This document shows, in pieces, positions 25,756-35,247 of a stretch of DNA of 64,000 nt. Source of the stretch: Brucella tritici (GTDB lineage: Bacteria; Pseudomonadota; Alphaproteobacteria; Rhizobiales; Rhizobiaceae); contig NZ_CADEAR010000001.1 of assembly GCF_902825325.1 (NCBI RefSeq), positions 62,001-126,000 on the forward strand. Reading direction: 5' to 3'. Position numbers and translations under genes: made by a program. Every line of letters begins with the position of its first letter. Within the stretch, counting starts at the first letter, position 1. The notes below the pieces were generated by a model. It saw only the letters and a list, made by a program, of their open reading frames with translations. It did not search any database and was not told where the DNA came from.

Positions 25756-25846
25756 GGTTTTCCCCGATAGATAGGCGCATTTCAGGATAGCGGCTATTTG
25801 TCAGAAATAGGTTAAACTATTGAGGAAAATTGCTCTTTCCGGGGAG

Positions 25847-27070
25847 CTAATTCGTTACTTTGGGGCGGCAGAGTTTCCACATCAGTGGGGCAGCGAAAAT
25901 CGCGATCGCACCAAAGCCAGCAAAGAACGGCCCATATCCGAAATGCTGCGCCAGAAAGCCAGATGCGACGCCACCCGCCATGCTGACAAGAGCATCCATG
26001 CACTGGAACAAGGTGAAGTCCACACCTGCTTGTTTTGGATCTGACCAATGCATGAATTGGGCATAAAGAGCGACAAAACCGAGTGCTACCACACCTGACG
26101 AGCTAATCACTGCAACGGCAATGAGTGCAATGCCTGCGTTCTTGTCAGCTGAATGCAGAGCAAAGAACAGGAAACAGAACGCCTGAAGCAACAGAGCCGC
26201 CGCCAGAATGCTGCGAACGCCGAAAGCGCGAACCAGCCCGCCGCCTGCCAATGCAGCAGCAAGGCCCAAAAACATGCTGCCGGCTCCGTTCAGGATACCG
26301 ACGGTGGTGAGATCCAGACCTGCATCGATGAGAAATGGTCCGAGCATTGCCAGACCAGTCTTTTGCGCAATCACGTAGACTGCTGCAGCTGCGAGACCGC
26401 GTCTGATCTCCGGTCGCCGCCACGCGGCCAGCAGGGAAGGGGTGTGCGAACGGTCTTCTGCTGTGTCCCGCCCGCGTGACAAGAAAGCGAAAGGCAAACC
26501 AAGCATCACCAGAACTGCTGCCATCGTCCAGATCGCAATATGCCATCCAAACCTGTCGACAAGGATGAGAAAGGCGCCGGCACCGATGGCCGACCCCAGA
26601 TAGGCACCACCCACCTGAGCCGCATTGCCCCAACCGTAGTTTTCCGGCGACAGGCTTTGAACGGCATAGCCGTCGCAGGCTATGTCGACGGTGGCTGTGG
26701 CAAAGGCCACAACCGCTAGAATACCGAGCAGCAGATAGACTTGACCCGGATCGATGAAGCCGATGACAAGCAGGCAGAGAACGGACAGGAATCCGCCGCC
26801 CAGAATGATGGTGGCGGTTCGGGTTCTACCTGCTGGCGGCAGCCGGAAACGTTCCACTGTGGGTGCCCAGAGAAATTTGAGCGCCCAAGGCAGAATGATA
26901 AGCGAAACAAGGCCGATTTGGTCGAGCGATACGCCGTTGTCGCGCATGATCGCCGGTAAGCCCGTCCACGTCATGCCGCCAATTACGCTTTGGGCAATAT
27001 AAAGCCCGCTGATCGTCGCGAACACGGCGACCGGCGATGGTGCTTTGTCGATCCGTTCCATCTTGTTCAT
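25847..27070 (-). CDS. MFS transporter, RhtX/FptX siderophore-uptake type
   Basis: The 407-residue protein has about twelve membrane helices and resembles the RhtX/FptX group: G-L-P-A-I-M-R-D-N-G-V early, then L-P-W-A-L-K-F-L-W-A-P and C-D-G-Y-A-V near residue 132. In that group a single MFS protein imports a ferric siderophore across the inner membrane, replacing an ABC importer. Its ATG overlaps the stop of the siderophore receptor by one base, so the two are co-translated. This pairing makes siderophore uptake the best explanation; the siderophore is unknown. Confidence 0.87.
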   Translation of the reverse strand: MNKMERIDKAPSPVAVFATISGLYIAQSVIGGMTWTGLPAIMRDNGVSLDQIGLVSLIILPWALKFLWAPTVERFRLPPAGRTRTATIILGGGFLSVLCLLVIGFIDPGQVYLLLGILAVVAFATATVDIACDGYAVQSLSPENYGWGNAAQVGGAYLGSAIGAGAFLILVDRFGWHIAIWTMAAVLVMLGLPFAFLSRGRDTAEDRSHTPSLLAAWRRPEIRRGLAAAAVYVIAQKTGLAMLGPFLIDAGLDLTTVGILNGAGSMFLGLAAALAGGGLVRAFGVRSILAAALLLQAFCFLFFALHSADKNAGIALIAVAVISSSGVVALGFVALYAQFMHWSDPKQAGVDFTLFQCMDALVSMAGGVASGFLAQHFGYGPFFAGFGAIAIFAAPLMWKLCRPKVTN

Positions 27071-29178
27071 TAGAAGCGGTAACGCAGACTACCGAAAACC
27101 TGACGGCCATCCTGCTGATAGCAATAGCCCGAGGTGCAGACCGGATCGCGATTGTCGAAGATATTCTTGGCATTGACCTGCAGCAGAACGCCTTCAAGCT
27201 TCGGATTCTGATAGCCGAAATCGTAGGAAACGGCGGCGTCGACCATGATGCGTGAATCGTTCTTGAAGCTGTTCTGGTCGTCGCCGTAACTTGAGCTGAC
27301 GTAGCGAACGCCGGAACCAAGACCAAGACCCGCGAGAACGCCATTTTCGATCTTGTAATTGCCCCAAAGCGACAGCACGTCATTCGGTGTGCCGGAAAGT
27401 TCGTTTCCAACGGTGCCTTCGGCTCCCTTGTCGATCTTGACCCGCAGGTGTGTATAGGAGGCGATAACACCGATGCCATTATCGAGCGTGGCATTGGCTT
27501 CAAGCTCGAACCCGCGTGAGTTCAGGTCGAGCTGGCGCTGTTTGTTGATGCCCGAAGACGCATCGAGCACGATGCCATCCTTTTGGTCGATATCGAAGAG
27601 GGCAGCGCTGATAACGGCATTGTAGCCGGGAATCTCGTATTTGACGCCGATCTCTTTCTGCCGACCTATGGTCGGATTTGCGACGCGCTTGTCGTCACTC
27701 ATAACATCGTCATAGACGAAACCGATATTGGGCGAGAACGAGGTCGAATAGTTGACATAGGGAATGAAACCCCATTCGGTCTTGTAAGCGACACCAATAC
27801 GGCCGGAGAATGCGCTGTCGTCCTGTTTGCTGTCGGTGTAGTCAGCGTCCGTGGTCGTAGACTTCACCCAGTCATAGCGGCCGCTGCCGAACAGGGTCAG
27901 GTTGTCCCATTCGATCTGGTCGTGTGCATAGACGCCGACCTGATTCATCTTCTGCGCGCCGTTGAACGGCACATCCATGGCGCGAATATCTTCGACGGAC
28001 ACATAGGAGAGGCCGCTATAAGCCTTGTAATCCGACCACGCATAATCAATGCCAGTAATTGCCTTGTGGGTTAGAGGGCCGGTTTCGAAATCGAATTGCG
28101 CCATCGTATCGACGACGAAGTTCTTCATGCGCTCCTTGTAGTGGCCCCAATAGCGGGCAAGGTCGGCGCTGCCTTCCTGCGGATAATGACCGCTATATTC
28201 GAGGTCGGCGTCCACATCGCTATAGCGGACATTCTGACGAACCGTCAGCAGATCGTTGAAGCGATGCTCGAACTCGTAGCCGATGCGACCCTGCTTTTGC
28301 ACGAAGTCATTATAGTTTGGATCGCCTTCGTAAAGGTTGGAAACCTCGCCATAGGACGGATTGTAGAATGCTGCGGTACCACCGGTGACAGAGCGGGAGA
28401 ATTCGCTGAGGAATGTGAAACGCGTATCTTCATCCGGCTTTATCGTGAAGGCTGGCGCGATGAAATATTTGTCGTCTGGATAGCCGGGCAGTTCCGTATC
28501 GCTTATGCGACCTAAGCCAGTAACGCGATAGAGAAGCGTTTTGTCTTCATTGGCAGGACCGGATACGTCGAAAGCCGCCTGATAGCGATTGTGATTGCCG
28601 AATAGCAGTTCGACTTCACGGAACTCTTCATCCTTCGGGCGCTTGGTGACAACGTTGACGATGCCGCCGGGACCGCTCACACCGTAAAGAGAGGAGGCAG
28701 GTCCTTTCAGGACGGTTATGCCCTCAATACCGTAAGGTTCGGTTTTCAGCCAGGCGGACGGGCCATTGATGATGCGCAAGCCATCCCTGAACATGCCGGT
28801 ATAATAGGCGGGGAAACCGCGCAGATAGAACGCGTCGTAACGTGTGTCGAAACCGAAATTGTTCGGGTTGGCGCTTGCCGTATAGCTCAACGCATCATTG
28901 AGTGTGACTGGTTTCTGATCTTCTAACTGGCGCTGCGTGATGACCGAAATGGATTGGGGGATCTTGACGATGTCCGTGTCGATCTTGGTGCCTTCTCGAT
29001 CCTTTTTGGCAACGTAACCGTCCTGCACGAGCGTGTCGTTACTTTGTGACTGGATCGTAACCGTATCGAGAACGAGTGGTTGTGCGCTATCCTGAGCAAG
29101 CGAAATCGCAGTCGATGCCAGAAGGGTGGAGCAGGTCAAAGCAAGATTCAGCCGACCGTGATAGGAATTGAAGCGCAT
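27070..29178 (-). CDS. TonB-dependent siderophore receptor (FhuA/FpvA type)
   Basis: This 702-residue outer-membrane receptor has a signal peptide ending S-L-A-Q and a plug domain with K-I-P-Q-S-I-S-V-I-T, R-G-F-P and V-L-K-G-P-A-S-S-L-Y-G. A barrel follows, ending in L-R-Y-R-F. Near the C-terminus a C-T-S-G-Y-C pair could form a disulfide, as in ferrichrome-type receptors. ATG 29178 has a GAGGGAA site; the longer frame upstream runs through the promoter. It is coupled to the MFS gene. It is probably iron-regulated, though no perfect IRO or ICE site was found upstream. Confidence 0.92.
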   Translation of the reverse strand: MRFNSYHGRLNLALTCSTLLASTAISLAQDSAQPLVLDTVTIQSQSNDTLVQDGYVAKKDREGTKIDTDIVKIPQSISVITQRQLEDQKPVTLNDALSYTASANPNNFGFDTRYDAFYLRGFPAYYTGMFRDGLRIINGPSAWLKTEPYGIEGITVLKGPASSLYGVSGPGGIVNVVTKRPKDEEFREVELLFGNHNRYQAAFDVSGPANEDKTLLYRVTGLGRISDTELPGYPDDKYFIAPAFTIKPDEDTRFTFLSEFSRSVTGGTAAFYNPSYGEVSNLYEGDPNYNDFVQKQGRIGYEFEHRFNDLLTVRQNVRYSDVDADLEYSGHYPQEGSADLARYWGHYKERMKNFVVDTMAQFDFETGPLTHKAITGIDYAWSDYKAYSGLSYVSVEDIRAMDVPFNGAQKMNQVGVYAHDQIEWDNLTLFGSGRYDWVKSTTTDADYTDSKQDDSAFSGRIGVAYKTEWGFIPYVNYSTSFSPNIGFVYDDVMSDDKRVANPTIGRQKEIGVKYEIPGYNAVISAALFDIDQKDGIVLDASSGINKQRQLDLNSRGFELEANATLDNGIGVIASYTHLRVKIDKGAEGTVGNELSGTPNDVLSLWGNYKIENGVLAGLGLGSGVRYVSSSYGDDQNSFKNDSRIMVDAAVSYDFGYQNPKLEGVLLQVNAKNIFDNRDPVCTSGYCYQQDGRQVFGSLRYRF

Positions 29179-29686
29179 ACGTTTCCCTCTGATTATAGGC
29201 TTATACGCCGTGAGAGCCCCGTTCCAACGACGTAAATAGGAGTTAGAGACTCCACTATAAAATGGAGTGTAAAAGTCAACAATAATTAGTGGGCAATCTA
29301 TCGCGAAATGGGGGGGCAATCCGATCGTTGCGATCAATCTGCAACAGTTTGCCCCGCATGGCCGCAACTCTGTCTGGTGAGGGCATAATTGCTAGCGAAC
29401 AGAGGTTGTGGTGCATGCTCGACACTGATTCCGGTTTGTTCTGCCGGTAAACGTCAAAGAAGCGTTCTCCGGCAACTTAAACCGCAATGTAGCCATTTAG
29501 CGTCAGCCAAAAGTGTAGGATAGGCAGCCAAGTCAGCCACGAAAATTAGGACCATTTGGTCGAGAGCCGGGTTCCCGCGCAAACCTATTCTAAATTAAAT
29601 CTATAATATCTATAGACATTGAAAACTAATTCCAGCTGCCGTAAGAATTTAAAAGACCCCTATCGTTTCAAAATCGGTATAACCAT
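29179..29686. other. Divergent 508-bp region between siderophore receptor and sulfonate-type importer
   Basis: No gene is seen. The left part has a promoter-like stretch with ACTCCA repeats (reported separately). The right part is AT-rich (29585-29625) and must drive the sulfonate-type operon. Confidence 0.5.
29239..29285 (-). promoter_or_regulatory. Promoter region of the siderophore receptor with GGAGT/ACTCC repeats
   Basis: GGAGT, ACTCC and TGGAGT alternate so that ACTCCA and TGGAGT (29249-29254 and 29263-29268) form an inverted repeat around a TATA-like core. On the minus strand TTGTTG and TATAGT are 17 bases apart. A dimeric regulator could bind here. Confidence 0.4.
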
Positions 29687-30664
29687 ATGAAAAGACGAGA
29701 TTTTATCAAGCTTTCGCTTGCGGTTGCACTGGCGGGTACGTTTCAGGTTACTTCCCATGCGCAGACGAACAATTCGACAAAACTGGTCGTCGCGGATCAG
29801 AGCGAGTTCGTGCGTAATCTGCTGGATGCAAGCGGAGAGAGAAGCAAGCTCCAGTTTGACATCGAGTTTCCAAATTTTGCCGGTGGTCCAGCGATCTACG
29901 AGGCAATCCGCGCCGGTGCGCTGGATATCGCCTATGTCGGCGACACGCCGCCCATTCAGGCACGCGCTGCAGGAACGCTTCTGCCTATTATCGGTACTTT
30001 CACCCGAGAACTGGCCACATATCGGCTGACGACCAGACCCGGTCTCGTCATCAACAAGCTCTCCGAACTGAAGGGCAAGAAGGTCAGTTATATTGAGGGC
30101 TCGGGGCGGCAGGTGTACCTGACCGAGGCGCTCAACCGTGCCGGACTCAGCCTGAAGGATGTGGAACTCGTCAATCTCCGCGTCGCAGATCTTCCCGATG
30201 CCGTTCGTTCCAGCACGGTCGATGTGGCGGTGCTGCAGGAGCCGCACATAACGCGGTTGGTGAAACAGGTCGGTGCATCTCCGGTCCTCGATCCGGAAGA
30301 ACGTCGTCTTCTTCCCAGCACTTCCTATTTTTATGCCCGTCCCGATGTTCTTGCCGACCCGGAAAAATCCGCAGCAATCCGCGAATTCCTGGCGGCATTT
30401 GTCAGGGCAGCGAAATGGAGCAATGAAAACGAGGAAAGCTGGGCCAAGTTCTACTACACAGATTTCCAGCGCGTCGATCCGGCCGATACGGCAGCGATCC
30501 TAGCGGCACAGTCTCCGCTTGTCCTGCAAACGTCTGCAGAGGCAATCCCTCATCATCAGAAGCTGATCGATATTCTTTATCAGGCAGGTTCGATCAAGGA
30601 GCGTTTCGACGCCAGGCAATCCTTTGTGGATACCTATGACGACGTGATCGCTGCAGAGCGTTGA
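29687..30664 (+). CDS. ABC transporter substrate-binding protein, sulfonate/taurine type
   Basis: The 325-residue product has a Tat-like signal (K-R-R-D-F-I-K-L-S-L). It then shows the SsuA/NrtA/TauA binding fold with G-G-P-A-I-Y-E-A-I-R-A-G-A-L-D-I-A-Y-V-G-D and a central G-S-G-R-Q-V-Y segment. It would capture an organosulfur compound in the periplasm. It heads an operon with permease, ATPase and a flavin monooxygenase, which supports a desulfonation role. There is no good ribosome site before this ATG. The exact ligand is unknown. Confidence 0.87.
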   Translation: MKRRDFIKLSLAVALAGTFQVTSHAQTNNSTKLVVADQSEFVRNLLDASGERSKLQFDIEFPNFAGGPAIYEAIRAGALDIAYVGDTPPIQARAAGTLLPIIGTFTRELATYRLTTRPGLVINKLSELKGKKVSYIEGSGRQVYLTEALNRAGLSLKDVELVNLRVADLPDAVRSSTVDVAVLQEPHITRLVKQVGASPVLDPEERRLLPSTSYFYARPDVLADPEKSAAIREFLAAFVRAAKWSNENEESWAKFYYTDFQRVDPADTAAILAAQSPLVLQTSAEAIPHHQKLIDILYQAGSIKERFDARQSFVDTYDDVIAAER

Positions 30665-30690
30665 GCGCAAGATATCAGCGAGGAGGTCCC

Positions 30691-31554
30691 ATGACTGATA
30701 TGATAGCCAATGTATTCGTCCCCAAGCCCGGCAGGCTACGCTCCGGCAAGGGCGAAACCCGGTCAAGCCGACGGCATGGCGGTCAGTTGGCGCCCAGGCG
30801 ACTGCCCGGCGGCATGCGGCTTCTTGGACCGATAATCGTGCTGCTCTTATGGGAAGCCACTTCGCGTCTAGGGCTGGTTTCGCCGAGTACACTTGCCGCT
30901 CCCTCGACCGCATTTGTCACCGGCTATCAGATGTTTGCCGATGGCACACTGCTACCGCATCTTCTCGCCTCTGCCGCACGTGCCTATTCCGGTCTGTTTC
31001 TGGGCGTGCTCGCTGGTGTCGCGTTGGCGCTTCTCTCCGGTCTCACCCGCAGCGGTGAAGCGCTGATCGACGGGCTGGTTCAGATCAAACGGGCTGTTCC
31101 CACGCTTGCACTTATTCCTCTGGTCATCATCTGGCTTGGCATCGGCGAAGCGATGAAGGTCTTCCTGATTTTTACTGCCGTCCTGGTGCCGGTCTATATC
31201 AATACCCATGCAGCGCTTCGCGGTATCGACATCGCCTATATCGAGCTTGCCCGCACGCTTGGCCTTACCCGCAGCGAATTCATTCGCAAGGTCGCACTTC
31301 CAGGGGCATTGCCCGGCTTTTTTGTGGCTCTGCGACTGGCCGTTGCTCTTTGCTGGACAGCCCTGGTGGTGCTGGAACTCATCAATACCCAGACGGGCAT
31401 CGGCTATCTCATGAACCGGGCCCGTGACTGGGGGCAGACTGATATCATCGTCGTCGGCATCATCATTTATGCCGTGCTTGGTCTCGTATCGGATGCGGTT
31501 GTTCGCTTTGTCGAAGCGCGAGCTCTGTCCTATCGGAGGTCGCTCGGTTCATGA
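30691..31554 (+). CDS. ABC transporter permease, SsuC/TauC type
   Basis: This 287-residue inner-membrane protein has a long basic N-terminal tail (about 40 residues) before helix 1. The cytoplasmic E-L-A-R-T-L-G-L-T-R-S-E-F-I-R-K-V-A-L-P-G-A-L-P motif typical of this family follows near residue 190. ATG 30691 has GAGGAGG before it; the frame is open further upstream but the tail there is not family-like. Its last bases overlap the ATPase gene. It works with the neighbouring binding protein. Confidence 0.9.
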   Translation: MTDMIANVFVPKPGRLRSGKGETRSSRRHGGQLAPRRLPGGMRLLGPIIVLLLWEATSRLGLVSPSTLAAPSTAFVTGYQMFADGTLLPHLLASAARAYSGLFLGVLAGVALALLSGLTRSGEALIDGLVQIKRAVPTLALIPLVIIWLGIGEAMKVFLIFTAVLVPVYINTHAALRGIDIAYIELARTLGLTRSEFIRKVALPGALPGFFVALRLAVALCWTALVVLELINTQTGIGYLMNRARDWGQTDIIVVGIIIYAVLGLVSDAVVRFVEARALSYRRSLGS

Positions 31555-32279
31555 ACACTCACATCAAGACACCTCCGGCAGTCGTTCTGCGGAATATCTC
31601 GCGCGGCTTTCGCGGCAAAACCGTCCTCGAACATATTTCGCTGGAAATCCCGCAGGGGCAGTTCGTTTCGCTGCTGGGTGAATCTGGTTCGGGCAAGACA
31701 ACGCTCCTGCGCGCATTGGCCGGTCTTGATGATGATGCGGAAACTGAAGGCCATTTCGTGGTTCCGGTCAGCATGTCGGTTCTCTTTCAGGATTCACGGC
31801 TGCTGCCATGGATGAAAGTGCTGGACAATGTCACCTTGGGACTGCGCCGTCCCGATCCGGCGGAAGCCGCCCGTGCCATGCTGGAAGCAGTCGGTCTGGG
31901 CGACAAGGCCGACGTATGGCCAGCCACCTTGTCGGGCGGGCAGAAACAGCGGGCGTCGCTGGCACGTTCGCTTCTGCGCGAACCGGAACTGTTGCTGGCT
32001 GATGAACCCTTCGGCGCACTCGATGCACTGACGCGCATGCGCATGCATGCCTTGCTGTTCCGGCTGATCGAGACAAGGAGGCCAACCGTCATTCTGGTGA
32101 CGCATGATGTCGATGAAGCCTTGCTGCTCTCGGACCGCATTCTGGTCCTGAAAGATGGGCGTATCGCCGAAGATCACGCAGTTGATCTGCCGCATCCGCG
32201 CCGTACCCGCCTCGATAAATTCACTGCTCTCCGACAGAGGCTACTGCAAAGTCTCGGTGTGGAAGGCAATGCTCTTTAA
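31551..32279 (+). CDS. ABC transporter ATP-binding protein, SsuB/TauB type
   Basis: The 242-residue ATPase shows Walker A G-E-S-G-S-G-K-T-T, signature L-S-G-G-Q-K-Q-R, Walker B L-L-A-D-E-P-F and the D-V-D-E-A switch region typical of SsuB. It overlaps the permease gene by 4 bp (ATGA) and energises the sulfonate-type importer. The FMN monooxygenase gene begins 11 bp later. Confidence 0.92.
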   Translation: MNTHIKTPPAVVLRNISRGFRGKTVLEHISLEIPQGQFVSLLGESGSGKTTLLRALAGLDDDAETEGHFVVPVSMSVLFQDSRLLPWMKVLDNVTLGLRRPDPAEAARAMLEAVGLGDKADVWPATLSGGQKQRASLARSLLREPELLLADEPFGALDALTRMRMHALLFRLIETRRPTVILVTHDVDEALLLSDRILVLKDGRIAEDHAVDLPHPRRTRLDKFTALRQRLLQSLGVEGNAL

Positions 32280-32290
32280 AGGAACTCGTC

Positions 32291-33628
32291 ATGTCGAGAA
32301 AACTGCACCTGAACCTGTTTCTCATGTCTCGTGGCCATCATGAGGGCGCGTGGCGGCATCCGTCGTCTTCGCAAAAATCCCTGACCGATCTCGAACTTTA
32401 TATCGAAGCGGCCCGGATCGCCGAAGCGGCCAAATTCGATGCGGTCTTTCTGGCGGATACGCTTGTTGCCCCCAACAGCAGCGGGCTCGCGGCTTCCGGG
32501 GCACTCGAACCGATAGTGTTGCTGTCGCTTCTCGCCGGAAAAACGCAACGCATTGGTCTTATCGGCACGGCTTCCACGACCTATAGCTTGCCCTATACGC
32601 TGGCACGCCAGTTTGCGACGCTGGATCATCTTTCCCAAGGGCGCGCTGGTTGGAATATCGTCACATCCTGGGCTGCCGAGGCTGGAGCCAATTACGGCCT
32701 GCAGCAGAATGTCGACCATGCCGACCGCTACAAGATTGCGGAGGAGTTTGTCGAGGCCGTTGACGCGCTGTGGCGCAGTTTTCCGGCCGATGCCGTTCAA
32801 GACGATAGGGAAAGTGGGCAATATCTCGACCCTTCGCGGATAAAGCCAGTCAATTTCACTGGACGCCATTATCGGACTGCTGGACCGCTCAATGTGCCGG
32901 AAGGGCCGCAGGGCAGACCTGTCTATATTCAGGCGGGCCAATCGGATGCCGGTCGTGGTTTTGCCGCCAAATGGGCGGAGGCAATTTTCACCGCTCACAT
33001 GACCAAGGAATCGGCGCGTGACTTCTACACGGATGTAAAGGGCAGGGCTGCGGCCTACGGACGGCAGAACGACGATATCGCCATTCTGCCTGGCCTGAGC
33101 GCTGCAGTTGGATCAACTGAAGCAGAAGCGGAACGTGTATGGGAAGAGCTTGATGCCTTGACCAGTACCGATGTCGGCCTCTCACGGCTGTCGGCTCGCT
33201 TCGGTGGTCACGACTTTTCTACCGTACCTCTGGATCGTCCATTGAAGGCTGGAGATTTCCCCGATCCGGAAGCCGTGCAGGCATCAAAAAGCCGCGTCAT
33301 CGGCTATATCGAGATGTCTTTGCGCGAGGGCCTCACATTGCGGCAGCTGTTGCGCAAACTCGCCGGTGCGCGTGGCCATTTCGCGACGGTTGGCACGCCG
33401 GAACAGATCGCGGACACAATCGAAGACTGGTTCAGTTCGGGCGCTGCGGACGGCTTCAACGTGATGCCGCCAATCATCACCAGCCAGTTCGAGCTTTTCA
33501 CGACGGAGGTGGTCCCGATTTTGCAGAAGCGCGGTCTTTTCAGGGAAGAATACGAGGGTTCGACGCTTCGCTCGCATCTGGGTCTGAAGCCGGTAGGCCC
33601 AAGAGAACTGCTGGCCAAGTCGGCTTGA
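32291..33628 (+). CDS. FMN-dependent monooxygenase, NtaA/SnaA/DszA family
   Basis: The 445-residue flavin enzyme has the luciferase-like TIM-barrel motifs of this family: L-N-L-F-L early, then F-D-A-V-F-L-A-D, R-A-G-W-N-I-V-T-S and G-R-P-V-Y-I-Q-A-G-Q-S. These enzymes use reduced FMN and oxygen to oxidise organosulfur compounds such as dibenzothiophene sulfone, or chelators such as NTA. The position in a sulfonate-type import operon with a flavin reductase points to sulfur scavenging. The actual substrate cannot be read from the sequence. Confidence 0.9.
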   Translation: MSRKLHLNLFLMSRGHHEGAWRHPSSSQKSLTDLELYIEAARIAEAAKFDAVFLADTLVAPNSSGLAASGALEPIVLLSLLAGKTQRIGLIGTASTTYSLPYTLARQFATLDHLSQGRAGWNIVTSWAAEAGANYGLQQNVDHADRYKIAEEFVEAVDALWRSFPADAVQDDRESGQYLDPSRIKPVNFTGRHYRTAGPLNVPEGPQGRPVYIQAGQSDAGRGFAAKWAEAIFTAHMTKESARDFYTDVKGRAAAYGRQNDDIAILPGLSAAVGSTEAEAERVWEELDALTSTDVGLSRLSARFGGHDFSTVPLDRPLKAGDFPDPEAVQASKSRVIGYIEMSLREGLTLRQLLRKLAGARGHFATVGTPEQIADTIEDWFSSGAADGFNVMPPIITSQFELFTTEVVPILQKRGLFREEYEGSTLRSHLGLKPVGPRELLAKSA

Positions 33629-33769
33629 GCCGTGCCGCCGTCAGTATTTTCGGCGTTAAAGCAAGCATATCCGCAGAGATAGCGCAGTTTTCTAAATTTC
33701 TTTCGAACTATGGAAAGAACAATCTCGGTCGGCATTTCCACGCATGCTAGAAATTGTCGAGTTCGGTTT

Positions 33770-34345
33770 ATGAGAGGATCTGGCGTGGTATCAACGGTGA
33801 CATATCTACGCGACAGCGCGTCCCGCTATATTGATGAACCGGAAGATATTGAGGTTTCTCCCGGTGAACTGAAAGCTGCAATGCGCCAACTTGCCGGTGG
33901 TGTCAGCGTCGTCACCGCAGGTTATGACGATGGCCGCACGGGCGCGACAGTGACATCGGCCACTGCTCTTTCAGTTGAGCCACCGACGATCATCGTAAAC
34001 ATCAATCGCGGTTCGTCGGTCTGGTCGGCGATTAGTCGCCACAACCATTTCTGCGTGAATGTTTTGTCCTCCGGCCAGCAGTCGATTGCTGATCGTTTTG
34101 CCGGCAAGGGCGGCATCAAGGGGACTGCCCGGTATGCAGGTGCCGAATGGTATTCGCTTGAAAGCGGAGCGCTGGCGCTGACAGGCGCTCTGGCGTCGGT
34201 CGATTGTGCGGTGGAAGACGTCATCGAGCGTCATACCCATGCAATCGTGATCGGGCGTGTTCTGAAGATCGTCACCGGTTCCGGTGAACCGCTCCTGTAT
34301 CACAATGGCAGCTATCGGCTTCTGGACGTCGTATCAGGCGCTTAA
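33770..34345 (+). CDS. Flavin reductase (NTAB/HpaC-like)
   Basis: The product of up to 191 residues has the FMN-binding split-barrel pattern: M-R-Q-L-A-G-G-V-S-V-V-T-A, then G-A-T-V-T-S-A-T-A-L-S-V-E-P-P, then H-F-C-V-N-V-L. It supplies reduced FMN to the upstream monooxygenase. The start is uncertain: ATG 33770 is open, but GTG 33785 has a better AGAGGA ribosome site. Its 3' end overlaps the convergent Rrf2 gene by 12 bp, so the two transcripts are antisense there. Confidence 0.88.
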   Translation: MRGSGVVSTVTYLRDSASRYIDEPEDIEVSPGELKAAMRQLAGGVSVVTAGYDDGRTGATVTSATALSVEPPTIIVNINRGSSVWSAISRHNHFCVNVLSSGQQSIADRFAGKGGIKGTARYAGAEWYSLESGALALTGALASVDCAVEDVIERHTHAIVIGRVLKIVTGSGEPLLYHNGSYRLLDVVSGA

Positions 34346-34798
34346 CCGGGCCCAGGTCGGCGCGGAACTGTCGTCTTCCAGTCCACCGTTGCGGGTAAAT
34401 TGTTCAAGCGTCATCGTATCGAGAACGCCTGCTATTGCTTCGCGCACGAGCAGCATGGAGCGGCGTACCTGGCAGGCGCGGTGATCCTCGCAGTCGTCGC
34501 AAGGCTCATACGCTGTGCGGCTGGCACAACGGATCGGCGCCAGAGGTCCGTCCAGAACACGGACGACTTGTCCGATGGTGATTTCGGACGCGGGCTTCGA
34601 CAGGCTATAGCCGCCTCCGGGACCCTTTTTGGAGCGCAGAATGCCATTATTGCGCAATTCCAGCAGGATTGCGTCGAGAAATTTCTTCGAAATATTATTC
34701 CGTGCGGCAATTTCAGCGACGAAGGCGCTTTCACCCGGCTCAAGCGCGGCGAGATGAGCCAGAGCCTTCAAACCGTATTTACCCTTCTTGGTAAGCAT
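34334..34798 (-). CDS. Rrf2 family regulator with a cysteine cluster
   Basis: The 154-residue regulator has the Rrf2 winged helix (K-Y-G-L-K-A-L-A-H-L-A and I-S-K-K-F-L-D-A-I-L-L-E-L) and four cysteines at C91, C100, C103 and C109. IscR-type members have three cluster cysteines, so this one may hold an Fe-S cluster or sense thiols. It faces the sulfonate-type operon, which makes a sulfur-related signal plausible. ATG 34798 gives M-L-T-K-K-G-K-Y, the normal family start. The regulated genes are inferred only from position. Confidence 0.87.
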   Translation of the reverse strand: MLTKKGKYGLKALAHLAALEPGESAFVAEIAARNNISKKFLDAILLELRNNGILRSKKGPGGGYSLSKPASEITIGQVVRVLDGPLAPIRCASRTAYEPCDDCEDHRACQVRRSMLLVREAIAGVLDTMTLEQFTRNGGLEDDSSAPTWARLSA

Positions 34799-34896
34799 GC
34801 GCACTCCGCCGATGTTTCGCCGGGATGCTTTTGCATGAAATCGAGAGAATTGATAGTCTATTGCAATTGGCCGAGTGTCGCAGGAGCGCGAGCGTT

Positions 34897-35127
34897 TCAA
34901 CCGATTTCGCGCGATGCAACAGGTGTATGATAGTAAAGCGGGAAGATCAGGCCGTAAGGAATGGTCACGACATCCGCCATTTGGTCGTCGGTTGGGCGAT
35001 CATCACTCAACTCTTCGCGGCCCGAATAGCTGGTGTCCATGTCAGCTTCCGACAGCAGGAAGATAAACGCGCTCCAAAGCAGAAACGGGAGCAGGGCGAT
35101 GGCGATATAAACGTAGCTCGTATCCAT
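34897..35127 (-). CDS. Small membrane protein, hypothetical
   Basis: This 76-residue frame has one hydrophobic helix near the N-terminus (Y-I-A-I-A-L-L-P-F-L-L-W-S-A-F-I-F-L-L) and a polar acidic middle part. The ATG lacks a good ribosome site, and the frame could begin 17 codons earlier with TTG. I recognise no family, so the gene is tentative. Confidence 0.4.
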   Translation of the reverse strand: MDTSYVYIAIALLPFLLWSAFIFLLSEADMDTSYSGREELSDDRPTDDQMADVVTIPYGLIFPLYYHTPVASREIG

Positions 35128-35247
35128 GCCGTGATGGTGGGCTACGGGGCCTTGTTCATCAAGGAACAGACTTCTCAAGTTTGATGGCTTTGAGGTCGGA
35201 TTTTGCTTTTGTGGATCGCCACCGGAATTTTCTCCGGTGACGAAATC

